A DNA stretch of 5,747 nucleotides, taken from positions 31,880-37,626 of the forward strand of contig PAOF01000009.1 of the NCBI GenBank assembly GCA_002707905.1, read 5' to 3'. The position numbers were made by a program, and so were the translations under genes. The notes below the pieces were generated by a model. The model made no database searches, was not told the origin of the DNA, and saw nothing but the letters and a program-made list of their open reading frames with translations. Of this stretch, positions 1-4,949 are shown one piece after another (within the stretch, counting starts at the first letter, position 1; every line of letters starts with the position of its first letter). Source of the DNA: Fidelibacterota bacterium (lineage in GTDB: Bacteria > Fidelibacterota > Marinisomatia > Marinisomatales > S15-B10).

Positions 1-513
1 TCTCATATTTATCTAAATGATAAATCAATTAAAAACAAAATTAAAATTCTAATTCAGAACCAAAAAGGAGTTGAAAAAGTATTATCTGACGATCAAATTA
101 AGCATCATGATTTAAACCATGAAAGATGTGGAGATTTAGTAGTTATTGCTGATAAAAATTCTTGGTTTACCTATTATTATTGGTATGACGATGCAAAGGC
201 TCCTGATTTTGCTCGAACAGTTGACATCCATAAAAAGCCAGGTTATGATCCTGTTGAAATGTATCTTGACCCCAAAAAAAAACTAGTTAAATTAAAAATA
301 ATATTAAAAATCATTATGAAAAAACTAGGATTTAGAACTCTCATGAATTTCATTCCATTAAATGCTGATTTAATTAAGGGTTCTCATGGTAGAGTTCCTG
401 AAGACATTGATGATTTTCCAATTTTTATTAGTAATTCAATTTTTCATAAGGATAAAGTTGAGATAGAATCCACAGAAGTTTTCAATCTATTAAAAAAAAT
501 TATTAAACATTAA
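1..513 (+). CDS. Alkaline-phosphatase-superfamily protein (type I phosphodiesterase / nucleotide pyrophosphatase type), C-terminal part
   Basis: The reading frame is open from base 1 and gives 170 residues of the C-terminal part of a larger protein; the start lies outside the window. Seen: a DLNHER-C-GDLV stretch (visible residues 38-47), APDFARTVDIHKKPGYDP (67-84) and KGSHGR (126-131) followed by a DDFPIFISNS segment. His77 (VDIH) and His129 (SHGR) look like the late metal-binding histidines of the superfamily, whose members hydrolyse phosphodiester or pyrophosphate bonds using two metal ions. The catalytic Thr/Ser and the first metal ligands would be upstream and cannot be checked. A related family is often found with the ebo metabolite-transport clusters, but no ebo partner gene is visible here. 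It stops 8 bases before the TMEM220-family gene, suggesting one operon. The substrate is unknown. I am fairly sure of the superfamily and not of the specific activity. Confidence 0.75.
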   Translation, partial: SHIYLNDKSIKNKIKILIQNQKGVEKVLSDDQIKHHDLNHERCGDLVVIADKNSWFTYYYWYDDAKAPDFARTVDIHKKPGYDPVEMYLDPKKKLVKLKIILKIIMKKLGFRTLMNFIPLNADLIKGSHGRVPEDIDDFPIFISNSIFHKDKVEIESTEVFNLLKKIIKH

Positions 514-521
514 TTTTTATT

Positions 522-893
522 ATGATTGTGAAATTAAATATTGTATTATGTTTTATTTTTATGATAGGTGGATTACTTCAATTTAATGATCCAGATTCTT
601 TTTTATGGATAACAATTTATTTTTTAGCTTTAATATTCTCTTTACTTTTTCATTTTAGAAAAAATAAATGGTATGTATCTGGCTCTTTTGCTTTAGGTTT
701 GAGTTTATTTTCAATTTTGTTAATTTTGAAAGATCCCTTGAATATTGAATGGTTGCGTCTTTTTGATACATTTCAAATGAAAGATCAAAAAATAGAAGTT
801 GGAAGAGAATTAGGAGGATTGTTTATAATAACAATTTGGATGTATTTTTTAACTGGTATGTCAGTAAAAAAAACCAAATTTAAAAGAAATTGA
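522..893 (+). CDS. TMEM220-family four-helix membrane protein
   Basis: This is a 123-residue hydrophobic protein with four likely membrane helices at about residues 4-19, 27-45, 51-69 and 97-113, and a basic C-terminal tail (KKTKFKRN). Two features match the TMEM220 family as I know it: QFNDPDS just after the first helix (residues 20-26), and the EVGRELGGL segment (92-100) leading into the last helix. The overall length also fits. The biochemical role of this family is not established, so none is assigned. The ATG at 522 is chosen because it puts the first helix at the extreme N-terminus, as is usual in the family; the next Met (residue 14) would cut into that helix. No Shine-Dalgarno is visible upstream (the leader is nearly all A/T). 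It sits 8 bases after the phosphodiesterase gene and 2 bases before the next small gene. Confidence 0.75.
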   Translation: MIVKLNIVLCFIFMIGGLLQFNDPDSFLWITIYFLALIFSLLFHFRKNKWYVSGSFALGLSLFSILLILKDPLNIEWLRLFDTFQMKDQKIEVGRELGGLFIITIWMYFLTGMSVKKTKFKRN

Positions 894-895
894 TT

Positions 896-1036
896 ATGGG
901 TTTAAACATTATGATATTTATATTTGGTTTTTTAGTAGGTGCAATTTTTGTTTTTTTCCAAAGTCTAAAAACTATAAACCAGATTCATAATGATTATAAA
1001 GATGGGTTGTATGATGATGAAGAAAAGGAAAAATAA
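896..1036 (+). CDS. Small single-helix membrane protein, 46 residues, unknown function
   Basis: A short reading frame starts with ATG two bases after the TGA of the TMEM220-family gene and ends with TAA at 1034-1036. The product has one strong membrane helix (about residues 4-21, IMIFIFGFLVGAIFVFF-like) followed by a polar, strongly acidic tail ending YDDEEKEK. That architecture, the tight coupling to the gene before it, and the way it exactly fills the space up to the hemB stop all support a real gene. An internal ATG at 911 is an alternative start that would lose five residues. AAAAG about 8 bases upstream is a weak ribosome-binding candidate. I do not recognise a family. It could be a small accessory subunit for the upstream membrane protein, but that is only inferred from position. 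Confidence 0.5.
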   Translation: MGLNIMIFIFGFLVGAIFVFFQSLKTINQIHNDYKDGLYDDEEKEK

Positions 1037-1037
1037 T

Positions 1038-2051
1038 TCAATTTAATTTAATAATCTCTTTTGCTGCATCCATGGCAAAATAAGTAAATATTCCATCTGC
1101 TCCTGCTCTTTTAAAACATAATAATGTTTCAATCAAAGCTCTAGGTTTATCTAATATTTTTTTTTGAAATGCGTTTTCTAACATAGCATATTCACCAGAT
1201 ACTTGATATGCGAAAGTCGGAAATTTGAAAGTTTTTTTAATTCTATAAATTATATCTAAATAATTCATTCCTGGCTTTACTATTATCATATCAGCTCCCT
1301 CTGAAATATCCATAGAAACACCTCGAATTGGTTCATTACAATTTCCAGGGTTAATTTGATATGAAGATTTATCAATTTTATCACCAATATAATTTGATCC
1401 AATTGCTTCTCGAAATGGATAATAAAAGGAAGAGGAAAATTTTGCTGAATATGACATTATTTGAGTATTTATATAGTTATTTTTGTCCAAAAAATCTCTA
1501 ATTTTTCCAACTCTTCCATCCATCATGTCTGACGGTGCAACTATATCGCATCCCGCCATCGCTTGATTCAATGATTGTTTTTCTAAAAGTTTAATGGTTT
1601 TATCATTATCAACTTGTTCATTGATTATGAGCCCATCATGTCCATGAAGTGTGTAAGGATCTAAAGCCACATCACATATGATTCCAATATCTGGAAATTC
1701 TTTTTTTATTTTTCTTACAGTCCTACAAATTAAATTATCGGGATTAATTGCTTCAGAACCAATATCGTCTTTGAGTTTTTTTGAAATATTAGGGAATATA
1801 GCAATAGCTTTTATACCTAGTTCAATGCATTTTTCAATATCTTTTAATAATAAATCATTAGATTTTCTAAAAATATTTGGCATTGATTCAATCTCTTCTT
1901 TTTTATTACGGCCTTCAATCACAAATAAAGGCAAAATCAAATCAGTTGTAGATAACCTTGTCTCCTGAACCAAATCAAGAGAAAATTTTCTCATTCTAGT
2001 TCTTCTCATTCTGGTTCGAGGGAATGAAATATTTGTTGGTAAGTTTTTCAT
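1038..2051 (-). CDS. hemB: Porphobilinogen synthase (5-aminolevulinate dehydratase), Asp/Mg-type active site
   Basis: The cytosolic enzyme condenses two 5-aminolevulinate molecules to porphobilinogen. At 337 residues it is full length for the bacterial family. The two Schiff-base lysines are present: Lys204 in MSYSAKFSS and Lys259 in IIVKPGMNYLDI. The metal-site loop reads DVALDPYTLHGHDG (127-140): Ala129, Asp131 and Asp139 replace the three cysteines of zinc enzymes, as in the Pseudomonas-type Asp-rich enzymes. Other family blocks are APSDMMDGR (172-180), YPFREAIGS, QVSGEYAM (283-290) and FKRAGADGIFTYFA. Gly244 stands where E. coli (Glu232) and P. aeruginosa (Glu245) have the allosteric magnesium ligand, 15 residues before the second lysine. 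The start follows the hemA stop by 19 bases, an all-A/T gap with no Shine-Dalgarno and an 8-bp A/T dyad (2051-2058/2063-2070). It is probably co-transcribed with hemA, and its 3' end is one base from the convergent small gene. Confidence 0.98.
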   Translation of the reverse strand: MKNLPTNISFPRTRMRRTRMRKFSLDLVQETRLSTTDLILPLFVIEGRNKKEEIESMPNIFRKSNDLLLKDIEKCIELGIKAIAIFPNISKKLKDDIGSEAINPDNLICRTVRKIKKEFPDIGIICDVALDPYTLHGHDGLIINEQVDNDKTIKLLEKQSLNQAMAGCDIVAPSDMMDGRVGKIRDFLDKNNYINTQIMSYSAKFSSSFYYPFREAIGSNYIGDKIDKSSYQINPGNCNEPIRGVSMDISEGADMIIVKPGMNYLDIIYRIKKTFKFPTFAYQVSGEYAMLENAFQKKILDKPRALIETLLCFKRAGADGIFTYFAMDAAKEIIKLN

Positions 2052-2070
2052 TAAAAATAAAAATTTTTAA

Positions 2071-3303
2071 TCAAATACTGTAATCAAATTGTTTTTTTGT
2101 TGATATTAAACTATCTTTAGGAGAAATAATTTTTTTAAGAGCATAAATTAATTCATGAATATCATCAATATTATGTTTAGGGGTAATAGTTAATCTTAGC
2201 CGAGCTCTATTTTTTGCAACTGTTGGGTAGAAAACAGGTTGTATATATAGACCAAAATCATTTAAAAGAGTTTGAGAATATTTCTTTACAAGCATTGCAT
2301 CAAATATCATGATAGGTATTATATGACTGTTATTTTCAATAAATGGAATTTTGTTTATTCTGAGTAAATTCTTTAAATAATTTGACATTTCTTGAATGTA
2401 TTTTCTTTTTTCATCTTCTTGTTCTACTATTGATATACTTTTGCTGATAGCACCAGCAGTTGAAGGCATCATTGATGTGGTAAAAATAAAACCAGGTGCA
2501 AAAGTTTTTAAATAATCAATCAAATAAGTTTTACCTACAACATAACCTCCTATTTGACCAAAACCTTTTGCAAAAGTACCGTTGATTAAATCTATTTGAT
2601 CACTAACACCAAAATAATTAGCAAGACCACTTCCTTTATTTCCATATAAACCAACAGCATGAACCTCATCTAAGTACGTCATTGCATTATATTTTTTAGC
2701 AAGTTCAACATATTTATTAACCTCAACGATTGTACCATTCATTGAGTAAAGAGATTCAAAAACAATTAATTTTGGAATTTCTTCATTAGTTTTTTTTAAT
2801 AAAGACTCAAGATGTTCTAAATTGTTATGGTCAAAAATTTTACATTCAACACCTGAATTTTTTATACCTTGTATTAATGAGGCATGATTTAATTTATCTG
2901 AAAATACACAAAGTTTTTCAAAAGCTTTACATAAAGTCCAAAGTGAAGTTTGATTGGCCGTATATGCAGAAGAAAAAATTATTGATTTTTCAGTATTGTG
3001 AAATGAAGCAATTTTTTTTTCTAGACTTTCATGATAAGGGCTATTACCCGAAATATTTCTAGTACCACCTGATCCAGTTCCGACTTGTTTTAATATTTTT
3101 GTTGATTCATCAATCACTTCTTGATTGTGACTCATATTTAAATAATCATTTGTACACCAAATTTTAATTTTTTTTGAATTAGAATTAATTACTGGAAATG
3201 AATTAATAGATCGGTTTATAGGAAGAAATGTCCTTTGATAACCTTCTTCAAAAAATTTTTGAGTTTTACTCTTTAATATATATTTATATTTATTATTTTT
3301 CAT
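2071..3303 (-). CDS. hemA: 5-Aminolevulinate synthase (ALAS, C4/Shemin pathway)
   Basis: This pyridoxal-phosphate enzyme condenses succinyl-CoA and glycine to 5-aminolevulinate, the committed step of the C4 haem route. Its 410 residues match bacterial ALAS. Seen in order: Arg24 in GYQRTF; WCTNDYLNM (49-57); GTGSGGTRNISGN (75-87), with the ALAS-type Thr81 and Asn83 of the succinyl-CoA pocket; SDKLNHAS with His140; DEVHAVGLYG with Asp212 (cofactor ring nitrogen) and His215; NGTFAKGFGQIGGYV with Lys246 as the cofactor lysine; APGFIFTTS; SHIIPI; and RARLRLTITPKH. These keep the spacing of the Rhodobacter capsulatus enzyme (Thr83, His142, Asp214, Lys248), which separates it from the related biotin (KAPA) and ketobutyrate-ligase enzymes. 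There are small departures: WCT for WCG, GNKGSG for the usual Gly-rich GPRGGG, and TITP for TPSP. It heads the minus-strand operon with hemB and is divergent from hemC. Confidence 0.96.
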   Translation of the reverse strand: MKNNKYKYILKSKTQKFFEEGYQRTFLPINRSINSFPVINSNSKKIKIWCTNDYLNMSHNQEVIDESTKILKQVGTGSGGTRNISGNSPYHESLEKKIASFHNTEKSIIFSSAYTANQTSLWTLCKAFEKLCVFSDKLNHASLIQGIKNSGVECKIFDHNNLEHLESLLKKTNEEIPKLIVFESLYSMNGTIVEVNKYVELAKKYNAMTYLDEVHAVGLYGNKGSGLANYFGVSDQIDLINGTFAKGFGQIGGYVVGKTYLIDYLKTFAPGFIFTTSMMPSTAGAISKSISIVEQEDEKRKYIQEMSNYLKNLLRINKIPFIENNSHIIPIMIFDAMLVKKYSQTLLNDFGLYIQPVFYPTVAKNRARLRLTITPKHNIDDIHELIYALKKIISPKDSLISTKKQFDYSI

Positions 3304-3332
3304 TAAGTATAAATTACAACTTCACAAGCCTA

Positions 3333-3351
3333 AACACTTCGACTATGTGTT
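3333..3351. repeat. Short GC-containing dyad, possible operator half-sites
   Basis: AACAC (3333-3337) and GTGTT (3347-3351) form a perfect 5-bp inverted repeat with a 9-base centre. TTCGA also occurs twice in direct orientation, at 3338-3342 and 3350-3354, exactly 12 bases apart. This is the only G/C-containing patterned stretch in an otherwise A/T intergenic region, 30-50 bases upstream of the hemA start. That would suit a regulator site, but the arms are short and I cannot match them to a known protein. Confidence 0.3.
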
Positions 3352-3370
3352 CGAAATTACAAACTACTAG

Positions 3371-3406
3371 TTTAAAATAAAAGAACATATTAAATTTTAT
3401 TTTAAA
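3371..3406. repeat. 12-bp perfect inverted repeat with a 12-base centre
   Basis: TTTAAAATAAAA (3371-3382) is repeated as its exact reverse complement TTTTATTTTAAA (3395-3406), separated by 12 bases (3383-3394). All paired bases are A or T. Any hairpin would be weak and there is no GC-rich stem, so it is not a convincing terminator. It lies just upstream of the hemC -10 candidate and could be a protein-binding dyad or an A/T-rich promoter element. Confidence 0.45.
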
Positions 3407-3413
3407 TTTTATT
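3390..3413. repeat. Perfect tandem duplication of a 12-base unit
   Basis: The unit TTAAATTTTATT occurs twice back to back (3390-3401 and 3402-3413) with no mismatch. It overlaps the right arm of the inverted repeat and ends 8 bases before the hemC -10 candidate. It may be replication slippage in A/T-rich DNA, or a doubled upstream promoter element. Confidence 0.5.
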
Positions 3414-3421
3414 AGCTTATT

Positions 3422-3427
3422 TATACT
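3422..3427 (+). promoter_or_regulatory. Candidate -10 box for hemC
   Basis: TATACT differs from the TATAAT consensus at one position and would place the transcript start roughly 10-15 bases before the hemC ATG. No convincing TTGACA-like -35 is seen 16-18 bases upstream, where the DNA is the A/T tandem repeat. In DNA this A/T-rich such boxes arise often by chance, so this is only a candidate. Confidence 0.3.
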
Positions 3428-3446
3428 AACACTCAAATTATAAGAA

Positions 3447-4949
3447 ATGTTTCAAAAAATAAAAATTTTATCAAGAAAAAGTACATTATCTAAAATACAA
3501 GCAAAAACAGTTGGACAAAAGATTTTGTCAATTTATCCAAATATTAAAATTGATTTCCATTATATTAAATCAAAGGCTGACAAAGATTTAAATTTAAACA
3601 TTAGTCAACCAAATATTAATGGTGTTGGACTTTTTACAAATGAAGTTTCAAAAAAAATTAGTTCAGGTGAGTTTGATTTAGGTATTCACTCTTGGAAGGA
3701 CTATCCAATTATTGATAATGAATCTACAAATATAAGAGCAACAATTTTTAGAGAAGATATGAGAGATATTCTTTTCTTAAAAAAAAACATCGGTCAGAAT
3801 ATCAAAATCATGACATCATCTCCTAGAAGGAGGTTTGCATTAGAAAACAATTTAAAAAAATTGATTCCCATAAATTTGAATAATATTTCCTTTAAAGATT
3901 TAAGGGGAAATATTTATACGAGAATAAATAAATTCATTCATGATGATAGTGCTGAAGGATTAGTTGTTGCAAAAGCTGCTATTGATAGGTTGTTAAAAAA
4001 TGATAGTTTAGACTCTCAGTTAGTAAAACAAATACATTTCTGTTTGAAAAAATATCATGTTATTATTCTTCCACTATCTATTTTTCCTACTACTCCTGCA
4101 CAAGGAGCTTTGGGTATTGAAATAAATAAAAAAAATCATAAATTAAATAAAATTCTTGATCAACTTAATGAAAAAAGTGTTTTCAATAATGTTAATAAAG
4201 AAAGGAAAATATTAAGTAAATACGGTGGTGGATGTAATTTAGAACTAGGTATATCTATTTGGCAAAAAAATAATAAAACTATTAAATCAATATATGGTAG
4301 AACTGATAAAGGTGAAATAATTAAATCCTATGAAACTATTGATAAGAAAAATAAATATAAAGAAAAAATATCAAAAAAAAATATTTTTCCAGTAGACTTG
4401 TCTGAAAATAAAATTTTTAAAAGGAAACAATTGAATAATAATAATAAAATTGAGTTAATTAAAAATAGTTATATTTATGTTACAAGAAATAATACTTTAA
4501 ATTCCAAACCTGTATTTAATGATTCAAATGTAATAATTACTAGTGGCATGAAATCTTGGACACATGCAATAAAACTTGGATATTGGATAAATGCAACAAC
4601 TGATGGCTTAGGAGAAAGTGAAATTAAAAAAAATTGTGATTTTTTTAATAAAGGTAGAACATACAAGCTAACCTATTATGATAAAAAAAATAGTTCCAAC
4701 TCAATCAGCACCTATAAGTTAATAAATCCAAAATTTCCATCAGGTTTTCAAAAAAGAAAGTTTTTCTTTTGGATGAGTTTCATTGCATTTAGTGAAGCTA
4801 TATCCCAATTTCCTGAAATTTTATATAAAAATCACTCTTGTGGGATGGGTAATACTTATAAAAAAATTAAAAAATTAATTCCCGATCCACAAAAATTGAC
4901 TTGTCATTTATCTTACAATCATTGGAAAAAAGATATACTAGATGATTAA
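3447..4949 (+). CDS. hemC: Hydroxymethylbilane synthase (porphobilinogen deaminase) with long C-terminal extension, possibly HemC-HemD fusion
   Basis: HemC joins four porphobilinogens into hydroxymethylbilane. Seen: Arg10 in the SRKSTLS start motif; GLFTNE (61-66); HSWKDYP with the catalytic Asp85 (E. coli Asp84); TSSPRRR (123-129); DLRGN and TR (Arg153, Arg159); TPAQGALGIE (216-225); and YGGGC with Cys263, the dipyrromethane cofactor attachment site. The synthase accounts for about residues 1-325. Departures from E. coli: Asn56 and Val60 replace the two lysines before GLF (Lys55, Lys59), and about 16 extra residues lie between the RLL at 181-183 and ILPLS (207-211). The family is normally near 310 residues, whereas this protein is 500. 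Residues ~340-500 form a separate region (see its own entry). The frame is uninterrupted, so this is not a read-through artefact. The ATG at 3447 puts the first strand at the usual distance from Arg10. It overlaps hemE by 8 bases. Confidence 0.93.
   Translation: MFQKIKILSRKSTLSKIQAKTVGQKILSIYPNIKIDFHYIKSKADKDLNLNISQPNINGVGLFTNEVSKKISSGEFDLGIHSWKDYPIIDNESTNIRATIFREDMRDILFLKKNIGQNIKIMTSSPRRRFALENNLKKLIPINLNNISFKDLRGNIYTRINKFIHDDSAEGLVVAKAAIDRLLKNDSLDSQLVKQIHFCLKKYHVIILPLSIFPTTPAQGALGIEINKKNHKLNKILDQLNEKSVFNNVNKERKILSKYGGGCNLELGISIWQKNNKTIKSIYGRTDKGEIIKSYETIDKKNKYKEKISKKNIFPVDLSENKIFKRKQLNNNNKIELIKNSYIYVTRNNTLNSKPVFNDSNVIITSGMKSWTHAIKLGYWINATTDGLGESEIKKNCDFFNKGRTYKLTYYDKKNSSNSISTYKLINPKFPSGFQKRKFFFWMSFIAFSEAISQFPEILYKNHSCGMGNTYKKIKKLIPDPQKLTCHLSYNHWKKDILDD
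4461..4946 (+). other. C-terminal extension of HemC (residues ~339-500), possible reduced uroporphyrinogen-III synthase domain
   Basis: This segment begins after a lysine/asparagine-rich linker (about residues 300-336). It opens with SYIYVTRN, like the first strand and TR of HemD proteins. Then come VIITSGMKSW (362-371) and, near the end, FFFWMSFIAFSEAI (439-452) followed by CGMGNTYKKI (465-474). The last two resemble the HemD pattern of a strand ending in TS, a helix, and then an IG-x-TA helix start. HemD closes hydroxymethylbilane to uroporphyrinogen III, and HemC-HemD fusions are known, for example in Leptospira. No separate hemD is in the window. Against this, 160 residues is short for HemD (about 250) and identity is low. 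It could instead be a lineage-specific accessory domain. The HemD assignment is inference. Confidence 0.45.

Larger units (their letters stand above)
3304..3446. promoter_or_regulatory. Divergent hemA-hemC intergenic region with repeats
   Basis: This 143-base gap separates the hemA and hemC starts and must hold promoters for both arms unless transcription comes from further away. It holds no open frame worth calling. It is almost pure A/T except for a slightly GC-richer patch at about 3325-3356. It contains the short dyad, the long inverted repeat, the tandem repeat and the -10 candidate listed separately. On the hemA side, TATACT occurs on the minus strand (3311 down to 3306), only 2 bases before the hemA ATG. 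That is too close for a standard leadered promoter. No known operator (Irr, HrtR, FNR or Fur box) could be recognised with confidence. Confidence 0.6.

Noticed and set aside
1678..1968. A 96-residue open frame on the plus strand inside hemB
   Set aside because: It lies entirely antisense to conserved hemB sequence including active-site-proximal blocks, and its product has no recognisable motif; it is a shadow frame.
2051..2070. 8-bp A/T inverted repeat with AAAA centre in the hemA-hemB gap, as a possible terminator or hairpin
   Set aside because: All pairs are A/T, the stem would be very weak, and the 19-base spacing with same-strand genes argues for co-transcription.
2877..3062. A 61-residue open frame on the plus strand inside hemA
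   Set aside because: It is antisense to the conserved SDKLNHAS and GTGSGGTRN region of hemA and is explained by that coding constraint and low G+C.
3345..3361. TTCGAAA flanked by short arms, resembling the T-arm of a tRNA
   Set aside because: The flanking bases do not pair into a 5-bp stem and no acceptor, D or anticodon arms can be built around it.
3371..3413. CRISPR-like or mobile-element terminal repeats
   Set aside because: Only two copies of a short A/T unit, no spacers, no transposase or target duplication.
4475..4666. A 63-residue open frame on the minus strand inside the hemC extension
   Set aside because: It is antisense to an uninterrupted 500-residue frame and has no supporting start context; hydrophobic content follows from A/T richness.
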